From DATJQF01 sp035505995 (GTDB taxonomy: Bacteria; Bacteroidota; Bacteroidia; Bacteroidales; FEN-979): a DNA stretch of 19,162 nt. Shown piece after piece: positions 6,297 through 13,406 of this stretch. Positions within the stretch are counted from its first letter, which is position 1; each line of letters starts with the position of its first letter. The DNA is taken from assembly GCA_035505995.1 (NCBI GenBank), contig DATJQF010000034.1, positions 1 to 19,162 on the forward strand. The letters run 5' to 3'. Made by a program: the position numbers and the translations under genes. The notes beneath the pieces are model-generated. The model was given only the letters and a program-made list of their open reading frames with translations, was not told where the DNA came from and did no database searches.

Positions 6297-7610
6297 ATGA
6301 AAAATATTTTTCGTTCTCTCCTGGGTGCCCTGCTCCTCCTGCTGATCACTGCACCTGTTACGTTCAGCCAGAAAAGTGAATATGTAAAGCAGGTGATCAT
6401 TTCGAATGGCGGCCTTTTTGAATCTACACCCCCTTACGTGGATTATGTAACGGAGGAAAGCTATAATCCGGATACCAAGGTCTCCACCTTCTTCAATACC
6501 ATTTACACTCAATCCACCCAGGATGTGATCATAGAAGGGAATATCGCCTACGTGGCAGCCCAGGATTCCATTGTGATGTATAACCTCGATACCTATGAGA
6601 GAGTGGCTGCCATAGCAGACTCGGGCATCAGCCGGCTGGGCTTCTGCAACGGAAGCCTGGTGGTCACCAAGCAATATCCCATCACCCGGTTTTTCGTCGA
6701 GGTGCTCAACGGGAACAGCCTGGCGCTGCTGGCAAGGATCCAGTCTGTTTCGGGTGAATGCGGGGGAGCTATTCAGGCGGGAGATACTCTTTATGTTGCC
6801 GTCAATTACGGGTATGCAGGGACTTCCGGTAATCTCGCCGTGATCAATCCCGTGAACTGGAAGCTGGTCAGGGAAGTGGCCCTGGGGACCACGGCAAAAG
6901 GAATCAGCGACCTGTACCTGGAGGCCAATCATATCTGGGGAGTCTGCAGGACTCCTTTCGGTTCTACCCCCGAAGGTGGCATCGTCCGGTATAATTATCA
7001 GAGCGGGAGTTTCCTCACGACCGTCATTCCATACCTGATCTCCAACGGGATCGGGATCAACGGCAACCTCGTGTATATGGTGATGAACTATGCGATCGGC
7101 ACCTTTAACCTGAACACCCTGCTGGTGGAAACGCCGATCCTGTTCCCCGACCCGGGCTCATTGGGCCATGTGTATTATACGTCGGAAGCCATCGACTATG
7201 TGAACAATTACATGTACGCCAATATTGGCAATTACTCCAGCTTCTCGATCGGCTATATCGGAACGCTGGCCGGTGATTCCGTCGGCTCCTACACCACCGG
7301 GATCAATTCCGAAGCCATGGCGATCGATTTCCGGACCGTGCAGGGGGTCCCGGAAGCTCAGGACAACGGGTTTGAGTTTTCCATCTTCCCCAACCCGGTG
7401 AACGATCGGGCGACCGTTACCTTCCCGGCTAATGCCGGGGTTTCTGAGATCCGCGTCAGCGATCTTACAGGCAGGATCATGAAAACCGTTCCCGTCCAGG
7501 CAGATGCCGCCAGATCTGCGATCGACCTAACCGGGTTGTCCGGCGGGGTGTACCTGCTGACGGTAACTTCTGAAAAAGGAATTCAAACAAAGAAAATCAT
7601 TAAGAATTAG
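6297..7610 (+). CDS. T9SS-exported YncE/BtuG-like beta-propeller protein
   Basis: 437 residues. A Sec signal peptide (MKNIFRSLLGALLLLLITAP, cleavage near FSQ24) and a type A T9SS sorting domain at the C terminus (about 358-437, beginning FEFSIFPNPVNDRATVTF, with LTGRIMKTV, SGGVYLLTV and the final KKIIKN). Between them, repeated strands such as DVIIEGNIAYVAAQDSIVMY, GAIQAGDTLYVAVNYGY and GNLAVINPVNWKLVREV resemble YncE/DUF5074 beta-propeller blades, the fold of the Bacteroides corrinoid-binding lipoprotein BtuG. It has no lipobox, so it would reach the surface by T9SS rather than as a lipoprotein. First gene of a four-gene unit ending in a clearer BtuG relative, so it may be a second ligand-capturing propeller. 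The propeller call comes from pattern, the ligand from context. Confidence 0.78.
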   Translation: MKNIFRSLLGALLLLLITAPVTFSQKSEYVKQVIISNGGLFESTPPYVDYVTEESYNPDTKVSTFFNTIYTQSTQDVIIEGNIAYVAAQDSIVMYNLDTYERVAAIADSGISRLGFCNGSLVVTKQYPITRFFVEVLNGNSLALLARIQSVSGECGGAIQAGDTLYVAVNYGYAGTSGNLAVINPVNWKLVREVALGTTAKGISDLYLEANHIWGVCRTPFGSTPEGGIVRYNYQSGSFLTTVIPYLISNGIGINGNLVYMVMNYAIGTFNLNTLLVETPILFPDPGSLGHVYYTSEAIDYVNNYMYANIGNYSSFSIGYIGTLAGDSVGSYTTGINSEAMAIDFRTVQGVPEAQDNGFEFSIFPNPVNDRATVTFPANAGVSEIRVSDLTGRIMKTVPVQADAARSAIDLTGLSGGVYLLTVTSEKGIQTKKIIKN

Positions 7611-7659
7611 TGACTCGTAAACTTCCTTTCACTACCTTTGATCTCACCCTGTTCCGATA

Positions 7660-8667
7660 ATGAGAAACGTTTTACTGAAATTTACCATTTCCCTGGCCCT
7701 GCTGGTCCAGGGATTTGTATTTCCTGCTTTTTGCCAGTACCCTCCCCCCGCGGGACAGGCCGGCACGACCGCCATGTACCGCGACAGTTCCGCCTTTATC
7801 GGTTGGGCCATATCCTGCACGGTGCATCGGGGCTACATCCAGATCAACGACACCACACTCACCGACCAGGGATCCAACCGGGCAAGCTACGGGGCACCGG
7901 AAGACGGAACCGGGAAGCCGGATTATAAAGTGGTCAGCCTGGGCGACGGGGGATCTGCCGTCTGCACCTTCAGCAACCCCATTAACAACGGTCCCGGGTA
8001 TGATTTTGCCGTATTCGAGAATGCCTTTAACGATACCTTCCTGGAACTCGGCTTTGTCGAAGTTTCCACCGACGGGCTCCGCTATGTCAGGTTCCCATCG
8101 GTGTCACTGACGCAGGATACGGCGCAGGTCCCTTTTGTCGGCGGATCGGTGGATGCCACCCAAATCAACGACCTGGCGGGTAAATACCGGGCGGCGTTCG
8201 GCACCCCGTTCGACCTGGAAGAGATTAAGGATAGCTCCGGCATCGACGTGAACAACATCAATTACGTCCGGATCATTGATGTCGTGGGATGCATCCAGGT
8301 TCCCTATGCCACCTACGATTCTCAGGGACGTATCGTGAATGATCCGTGGCCGACGCCTTTTTATTCCTGCGGGTTTGACCTCGATGCCGTGGGCGTGATC
8401 CATATGTCGACCGGCTTAGGGGAGCACGATGGACAACCCGCCGTAAGGGCCTTCCCCAACCCGTGCCGGGATTACCTCACGGTGTCTGTTTCACGGCCCG
8501 GCGCCCGGTTTACCCTGTACGGGATCACAGGGAATGCCCTGATCGGGCAGGATCTCGGATCGGAAAATAACGTCATCGACATCTCCTCCCTCTCCCAGGG
8601 TCTTTATATCGGCATGTGCTCTTTTTCTGACGGCAGCATAGTTAACCTCAAAATCGTTAAACAGTAA
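7660..8667 (+). CDS. T9SS-exported surface protein of B12-receptor neighbourhoods
   Basis: 335 residues. Signal peptide MRNVLLKFTISLALLVQGFV (cleavage near residue 25) and a C-terminal T9SS sorting domain (about 262-335: VRAFPNPCRDYLTVSV ... SSLSQGLYIGM ... KIVKQ). The central region has the conserved string of a Bacteroidota 'cell surface protein' family: VVSLGDGGSAVCTFSNPI, DFAVFENAF, FLELGFVEVSTDG, INDLAGKYRAAFGTPFDL, IDVNNINYVRIIDVVG, INDPWPTPF and GFDLDAVGVIH. From memory, this family is often encoded beside BtuB/BtuG-type genes; its biochemical role is not known to me. A beta-sandwich, possibly ligand-binding, fold is plausible. The ATG at 7660 follows the preceding gene by 49 nt; TACCTTTG at 7633-7640 resembles a -7 element but has no good -33 partner. 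Confidence 0.78.
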   Translation: MRNVLLKFTISLALLVQGFVFPAFCQYPPPAGQAGTTAMYRDSSAFIGWAISCTVHRGYIQINDTTLTDQGSNRASYGAPEDGTGKPDYKVVSLGDGGSAVCTFSNPINNGPGYDFAVFENAFNDTFLELGFVEVSTDGLRYVRFPSVSLTQDTAQVPFVGGSVDATQINDLAGKYRAAFGTPFDLEEIKDSSGIDVNNINYVRIIDVVGCIQVPYATYDSQGRIVNDPWPTPFYSCGFDLDAVGVIHMSTGLGEHDGQPAVRAFPNPCRDYLTVSVSRPGARFTLYGITGNALIGQDLGSENNVIDISSLSQGLYIGMCSFSDGSIVNLKIVKQ

Positions 8668-8688
8668 CCGGTTAGCAATTACGATCCC

Positions 8689-10626
8689 TTGAACAGGCTC
8701 AGGCTACATAAGAGGGGAGTCCTGATTTTTCTATTCATATCCTTTCTGCTGATCCGGAACCAGGCGCAGCACCTGTCCGACACCCTGAACCTCAAAGAGG
8801 TCGAGATCAGGGCCGGGTTCTCGGTGGATAACCAGGGATTTAAAAGGGTCAGGCTGGATTCTCTTTTACTGGTTCCCTATCTGAACGCGGATCTTTCCAC
8901 GATCCTCTCCGAACACTCCTCCATCTTTATTAAATCTTACGGGAACGGGAGCCTTTCCACGCCTGCCTTCCGGGGAACCTCGGCCAACCACACCCAGGTG
9001 GAATGGAACGGGATCAGCATCAACTCGCCCATGCTGGGACAAAGCGACCTGTCGCAGGTGCCGGTCGCTCAGTTCGACGGCATCGAGATCCTGTACGGCG
9101 CGGCCGGGATCGCAAGGACCAGCGGGGCATTCGGGGGCGTGATCAACCTCGTGACGAATCCCGACTGGAACAACCGGGTCAATGTGATGGCGGCACAAAC
9201 CGTGGCCAGCTTCAACACCTTCACTACCAATGCCAGTGCGGCGGTCGGGAACTCATCGGTCCAGTCGATCACCAAGGTGAATTATACCAATTCCGTGAAC
9301 GATTTTCCGTATTATAACGACTATACGCAGAAAAGGGAGATCCAGAAAAATGCTTCGTATGATCTGCTGGGATTTACGGAAGAAGCCTTTTTCCGGATCG
9401 GGGACCACCATTTCATCGCCGCACGGGCCTGGTATAACCAAAGCAACCATGATATTCCGCCCCCGACCACCAATACGCTGAACAATTACAACGAATACCA
9501 GGATGACCGGTCCCTGAAAGGGATCCTGGAATGGAAATACCTGATCAAAGACTTCAACCTGACGGCCCGTTCCGCGATGGTCGACCAGTACATGCATTAT
9601 GTCAGCGAGAGCGATACCAATGCCCTGGAAGCGCACCATCATTCCTACTCCTGGGTCAACCGGGTAAGGGCTTCCTGGACCGGGGTGAAGAACCTGAGCA
9701 TCAAACCCGGCGTCGACCTGAATAAGGATTGGGTGGTCTCCGATGCCTATGAAGGGCTTAAGACCAGGCTGACCCTGAGCGCGTTTGCGGAATGTACCTA
9801 TGATATCCTGAAAAAAGCGGAGATCTCGCTGGTGATGCGCGAGGATGTGATCGACGGGAAGTTCCTTCCCTTCATTCCGGCCCTTGGAGTTGAATATCAT
9901 CCGTTCAATAAGGTCAACCTTTCCTTCTCGGCGAATGTTTCCCGGAATTACCGGTACCCGACACTCAATGATCTCTACTGGGCCGTCTACGGAAATCCGG
10001 ACCTGCAGCCTGAAACCGACTACGCGGCCGAAGCGGGAACCGTATACAACATCGGGACTTCCAACCGCAGGCTGTTCATCGAGATGGGGCTTTCCGGATA
10101 TTATTCGCTGCTGGACAACCTGATCGTTTGGGTTCCCACCGGAGGAAGCGCGGAGTTCCGCCCCCAGAATGTCAAACAGGTGCTTTCCCGGGGCATCGAG
10201 AGCGGCATCAACCTTACCGCCAACCTGTGGGGGATGAACCTGAAATGGAATTCTACGTATAACTTCTGCCGGTCAACCTATGAAAAGACGGCCATTCCCG
10301 GCGACAGTTCGGTGGGAAACCAGCAGATGTACATTCCGGTGCATACGTTCAATATCACCCTGACGCTTGCCAAATGGAACTTTTACCTGACCTACAACAA
10401 CTCGTACACCGGCCGGCGCTATACCGACCCGTCCAATGAAACTTACATGCCGGCTTACGATCTTTCAAATATAATTTTTGGGAAAAACTTCCATTTGAAG
10501 AAATTTATACTATCTTTACAGCTGCAAGTGAATAACTTGTTCGATCTCGATTACCAGTCCATTGCAAACCGCCCCATGCCGGGACGGAATTTTGCATTGA
10601 CGGTGAGATGCGATTTTAAAAAGTAG
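8689..10626 (+). CDS. BtuB-like TonB-dependent outer membrane receptor
   Basis: 645 residues. Starts at TTG (8689), the only credible start upstream of the signal peptide (RGVLIFLFISFLLIRNQAQ); the next in-frame methionine is far inside the plug. The TonB-box region is near DTLNLKEVEIRA. The plug domain spans about 50-165, with FRGTSANHTQVEWNGISINSP, DLSQVPVAQFDGIEILYGAAG and SGAFGGVINLVT, a classic plug ending. The rest is a 22-strand-type barrel with aromatic-ended strands, finishing NNLFDLDYQSIANRPMPGRNFALTVRCDF. There is no N-terminal carboxypeptidase-like domain and no SusD neighbour, so it is not a SusC glycan importer. Length and architecture fit BtuB/vitamin B12-type receptors, and the downstream BtuG-like gene supports this. 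It lies 21 nt after the T9SS surface protein and 30 nt before the lipoprotein. Substrate is inferred; heme, siderophore or another corrinoid remain possible. Confidence 0.88.
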   Translation: MNRLRLHKRGVLIFLFISFLLIRNQAQHLSDTLNLKEVEIRAGFSVDNQGFKRVRLDSLLLVPYLNADLSTILSEHSSIFIKSYGNGSLSTPAFRGTSANHTQVEWNGISINSPMLGQSDLSQVPVAQFDGIEILYGAAGIARTSGAFGGVINLVTNPDWNNRVNVMAAQTVASFNTFTTNASAAVGNSSVQSITKVNYTNSVNDFPYYNDYTQKREIQKNASYDLLGFTEEAFFRIGDHHFIAARAWYNQSNHDIPPPTTNTLNNYNEYQDDRSLKGILEWKYLIKDFNLTARSAMVDQYMHYVSESDTNALEAHHHSYSWVNRVRASWTGVKNLSIKPGVDLNKDWVVSDAYEGLKTRLTLSAFAECTYDILKKAEISLVMREDVIDGKFLPFIPALGVEYHPFNKVNLSFSANVSRNYRYPTLNDLYWAVYGNPDLQPETDYAAEAGTVYNIGTSNRRLFIEMGLSGYYSLLDNLIVWVPTGGSAEFRPQNVKQVLSRGIESGINLTANLWGMNLKWNSTYNFCRSTYEKTAIPGDSSVGNQQMYIPVHTFNITLTLAKWNFYLTYNNSYTGRRYTDPSNETYMPAYDLSNIIFGKNFHLKKFILSLQLQVNNLFDLDYQSIANRPMPGRNFALTVRCDFKK

Positions 10627-10656
10627 CTGGCTGGATTTAAATCTAACTGTTAGTAC

Positions 10657-11793
10657 GTGATCCTGAAATCCACCGTAACTGAACGTAATTATCTGACCAA
10701 GGTTGTTTTCCTCGTCCTGCTGTTGTTTGTACTGGGTTCCTGCAGCAAGGATCCGATCCGGGAAAAGCAAACGAATCCTCCGCCTCCCTCCACCGATACC
10801 TCTTACCAGTATGGAGATTTTGTGATCAATGAAGGAAACTTCACGTGGGGAAATGCCTCCGTCACGTATATCAATCCGTCGGAAAATGCAGTAACGCAGG
10901 ATATCTTCTACCAGGCCAACGGACGGGACCTGGGGGATGTGGCGGCAATGATGAAGATCCATGATTCCCTGGCCTACCTGGTGGTCAATAATTCGAATAC
11001 GATTGAAGTGGTGAAGCTGAAGGACTTCAAATCGGTGAAGACCATTTCCGGCACGGGTTTGAATAAGCCCCGCGCCATCGAATTTGTCAATGACTTTGAG
11101 AAAGCCTATGTCACCAACCTGGTCAAGGATATCTCGGTGATCGACCTGAAGACCAACTCGGTTTACAAGACGATCCAGACGCCGAACTGGACGGAAGGGA
11201 TGGTCAGGTACGGGAATTATATCTTCTTCGCCTGCATCGGGGGGTATAACCTGCCGAATTCAGAGCGCAATCCCCAGATCCTGGTCGTGGATATCCTGCA
11301 GGACCGGATCGTTGACAGCATTAAAACGGGCAAGGAACCGCTGGGAATGGTGATGGACCGGAAAAACAAGATCTGGATCCTGTGCACCGGGGGATACGAC
11401 AATTTCGAACCTCCCTCGCTGCTCCGGGTAGACCCGGTACTGCAGATCGTTGAGCAGACCTTTCATTTCCAGAATTCCACCGGTACCCCTTCCCGGCTCT
11501 GCATCAATGGCACGGGTGATACCCTGTATTTCCTCGATAACGGGGTGTACCAGATGCCGGTGACCAGTGCGGATATCCCTTCCGCTGCCTTTATTCCCGG
11601 CGACGGACATTCCTTTTACGGACTGGGGATCCACCCGACCACCGGGAATATATTTGTTTCCGATGCCGTGGATTATGTGCAGAATGGTACGGTGTACCAA
11701 TATAATCAGAACGATGGGAGCCTGATCCGCTCGTTCGAAGCCGGCAAGATCCCGGGCTCGTTCTGCTTTTCCGTGAAGCCTTCTTCAAAATAG
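10657..11793 (+). CDS. BtuG-like YncE/DUF5074 beta-propeller lipoprotein
   Basis: 378 residues, GTG start at 10657 (no better start precedes the signal peptide). The lipobox is VLGSC (C29), followed by a proline-rich linker (NPPPPSTDTS), which places it on the outer membrane. The propeller starts with YGDFVINEGNFTWGNASVTY, the opening seen in BtuG/DUF5074 proteins. Blades follow with repeated units such as HDSLAYLVVNNSNTIEVVKL, EKAYVTNLVKDISVIDLKTN, NPQILVVDILQDRIVDSI, NKIWILCTGGYDN and GNIFVSDAVDYVQNGTVYQY. In Bacteroides, BtuG caps BtuB and captures B12 with very high affinity; the same adjacency holds here. Last gene of the unit, 30 nt after the receptor. Family assignment is firm; the ligand is inferred from family and context. 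Confidence 0.85.
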   Translation: MILKSTVTERNYLTKVVFLVLLLFVLGSCSKDPIREKQTNPPPPSTDTSYQYGDFVINEGNFTWGNASVTYINPSENAVTQDIFYQANGRDLGDVAAMMKIHDSLAYLVVNNSNTIEVVKLKDFKSVKTISGTGLNKPRAIEFVNDFEKAYVTNLVKDISVIDLKTNSVYKTIQTPNWTEGMVRYGNYIFFACIGGYNLPNSERNPQILVVDILQDRIVDSIKTGKEPLGMVMDRKNKIWILCTGGYDNFEPPSLLRVDPVLQIVEQTFHFQNSTGTPSRLCINGTGDTLYFLDNGVYQMPVTSADIPSAAFIPGDGHSFYGLGIHPTTGNIFVSDAVDYVQNGTVYQYNQNDGSLIRSFEAGKIPGSFCFSVKPSSK

Positions 11794-11806
11794 TTCATTG
11801 TCTTTT

Positions 11807-12247
11807 ATGGAAGAAACTGTTCAAACCAACTGGCTTGGCAAGATGGTTTTTGAAAGCCAGGTGGAAGAATTTTCCTTTCAGATGGATTCCGATGAGATCT
11901 ATGGCGGGACCCATCAGGGACCCCGGCCGAAGCCTATGATGCTGGGATTACTGGCCGGCTGCACCGGGATGGATATCGTTTCCATCCTGCAGAAGAAAAG
12001 GATCTTCCCCGACCGGTTCCGGATCACGGCCACCGGCGATACCCGGGAAGAGCATCCCAAATATTACCGGACCATCCGGCTGCTTTTTGAATTCGAAGGA
12101 AAGGATTTTGAGAATAACCCGGAAGTACTGGCCAAAGTGGAACGCGCCATCCATCTCTCCCTGGAAAACTACTGCGCAATCTCGGCCATGATAAAGAATA
12201 CGGTCACGGTCACCCGCGAGATCGTCTTGCGGAATTCCGCTTCCTGA
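11807..12247 (+). CDS. OsmC/Ohr-family protein
   Basis: 146 residues from the ATG at 11807; a TTG at 11798 in the same frame would add three residues and is less likely. Both peroxidatic-type cysteines are present and correctly spaced: C52 in LLAGCTGMDIVSIL and C123 in LENYCAISAM. Central strands such as FRITATGDTREEHPKYYRTI also fit. OsmC-like proteins are cytoplasmic dimers that reduce organic hydroperoxides; several Bacteroidota members of this branch are uncharacterised. It lies 13 nt after the lipoprotein gene on the same strand, so it may be read through from the surface operon although the role seems unrelated. Its last 38 nt overlap the 3' end of the convergent Nudix gene. Confidence 0.9.
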   Translation: MEETVQTNWLGKMVFESQVEEFSFQMDSDEIYGGTHQGPRPKPMMLGLLAGCTGMDIVSILQKKRIFPDRFRITATGDTREEHPKYYRTIRLLFEFEGKDFENNPEVLAKVERAIHLSLENYCAISAMIKNTVTVTREIVLRNSAS

Positions 12248-12890
12248 CCCGTTTTACGATCTCCCTGAATTCGCCGAGGATCATCGCGGTGGCTCCCCAT
12301 ATGACATTCTCCCCGATCACATAGCAGGGGGCCAGGATCCGGATCCCCGTCCGCAGGCGGATCAGCTTTTTCTTCCGGTTCTTATCGTTCATCAGGTCCG
12401 ACAGGCGGATTTGGAGTATCTCTTTTACCTCCCGGGGATGAGCGCGGAATTCAGGGGCAGCAGAGGTATAGCCCACAAACGGCTGCACCAGGTAATTGCT
12501 GGGAGGGATGAACAATTCGGTCAGGCTTCCAAGGATCGTTACGGCGCCCGGATCCAGCCCGATCTCCTCATGGGACTCCCTCAGCGCCGTCCGGGTGAGG
12601 TCAAGGTCCTCTTCTTCAAAGCCGCCGCCGGGCAGGCTGATCTGGCCGCTGTGGACACCGTTATAATCGGGACGCCGGATCAGGACGATCATTGGCTTTC
12701 CCGTAACCGGCCCGGGGTACAGCAGGATCAGCACGCTGCTTCGCCGGGCATCCCGGCTGACCCCCCATTTCATCATTTCCCGGATCCTCCGGATCGAAGA
12801 CATGGCCAGCTGCATTTCCCGGCCCGGCAAGGGGAAGGTCAGCTCCGTTTTCAGCTCTTTTATCAGCAGATCGAACTCCATGGCATGCAT
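12210..12890 (-). CDS. NudL-type CoA pyrophosphatase (Nudix hydrolase)
   Basis: Up to 226 residues. The NuCoA region VLIRRPDYNGVHSGQISLPGG (69-89) leads directly into the Nudix box GFEEEDLDLTRTALRESHEEIGL (90-112). The REsxEExG core is intact. The usual upstream Glu of the box is replaced by the D/E-rich pattern that marks the NudL/NUDT7 branch, known to cleave CoA and CoA disulfide to phosphopantetheine and 3',5'-ADP. The C-terminal motif VIWGATAMIL is also typical of NudL. Two starts are possible: ATG 12890 and ATG 12881 (MEFDLLIKELK). A consensus -7 element at 12898-12905 lies so close that either start leaves a very short leader, slightly favouring 12881. Its last 38 nt overlap the end of the convergent osmC-like gene. 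Confidence 0.9.
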   Translation of the reverse strand: MHAMEFDLLIKELKTELTFPLPGREMQLAMSSIRRIREMMKWGVSRDARRSSVLILLYPGPVTGKPMIVLIRRPDYNGVHSGQISLPGGGFEEEDLDLTRTALRESHEEIGLDPGAVTILGSLTELFIPPSNYLVQPFVGYTSAAPEFRAHPREVKEILQIRLSDLMNDKNRKKKLIRLRTGIRILAPCYVIGENVIWGATAMILGEFREIVKRVRKRNSARRSRG

Positions 12891-12897
12891 CGCTGAT

Positions 12898-12905
12898 CAA
12901 AAGTA
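12898..12905 (-). promoter_or_regulatory. -7 element for the Nudix gene
   Basis: On the minus strand it reads TACTTTTG, a full match to TAnnTTTG, just 7 nt upstream of the first ATG (12890) and 16 nt before the second (12881). No clear -33 TTG is found 19-21 nt further up. If real, the transcript is almost leaderless. Confidence 0.45.
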
Positions 12906-13092
12906 CAAAATTGCCGTTGTTCAGGGATGGCTGAGAGGTGACGGTATCGCATAAAATTGTTCATAAATTGAGTCGGAGAGCAATCTCCGGTTCGTAGCAT
13001 TTTACTCTACAGGTAGTTAAAAATGAAAAACTTATTAACTTTTTGTTCATAACCTTTGTTTGCATTTTGTTAGCATTCCCGGAAGGAAAAAC
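12906..13092. other. AT-rich intergenic stretch with no supported gene
   Basis: This is the first part of the gene-free stretch between the Nudix gene and the 5-alpha-reductase-like gene. I see no ORF with a credible start or family resemblance, no tRNA and no repeat. AT content rises towards 13020-13075 (runs such as TTAACTTTTTGTTCATAACC), consistent with upstream promoter DNA for the RNA unit that follows. Confidence 0.5.
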
Positions 13093-13124
13093 TTGATTTC
13101 GCCGGGGGTGTGATAGTATATTTG
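13093..13124 (+). promoter_or_regulatory. Promoter of the intergenic RNA
   Basis: TTG at 13093-13095, a 21-nt spacer and TATATTTG at 13117-13124 match the Bacteroidota promoter pattern. No ORF begins downstream, but a GC-rich structured stretch ending in a terminator does. The predicted start site is near 13130. Confidence 0.7.
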
Positions 13125-13298
13125 TTTCGCAAGCAAGAGATAAAGGGTCCTTTCCGGAAGTAGGGATGGTGAAAGCAGGAACCCGCAAGGGGGCCGGCAC
13201 TCCCGGACCTGGCCTGGTGAAACAAGTTCCGCAAGAGTATGTTGAGCCAGACGTAATTCCGGAAACGGGGTCCCCCGATACGAAGGGCCGTAAGGCCC

Positions 13299-13320
13299 GG
13301 ACAGGATGGGGACAGGATGG
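13299..13320 (+). repeat. Perfect tandem 11-bp repeat inside the candidate RNA
   Basis: GGACAGGATGG occurs twice head to tail (13299-13309 and 13310-13320), directly after the GTAA-capped hairpin. It is purine-rich and probably single-stranded in the fold described, so it could be a linker or a pairing site for another RNA. Confidence 0.85.
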
Positions 13321-13406
13321 AAAAGCCGGGGGAGACTCCGGCCCGGTACGTCAACCACAATAACAGTAGCTTGTCGCTCGCTGCAGCTACGGTTGCAGGG
13401 ATGCGG

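Noticed and set aside
7633..7640. Internal promoter before the second T9SS gene (TACCTTTG)
   Set aside because: The -7 matches but no TTG lies at 19-21 nt upstream, so it is noted only in the gene entry.
13130..13265. Cobalamin riboswitch: GGTGAAA...CCCGCAA followed by GAGCCAG
   Set aside because: The spacing between the core and the B12-box-like part is too short (about 77 nt), the GCCACTG and GGGAAGG elements are missing, the box lacks ACCTGCC, and no gene follows on the same strand.
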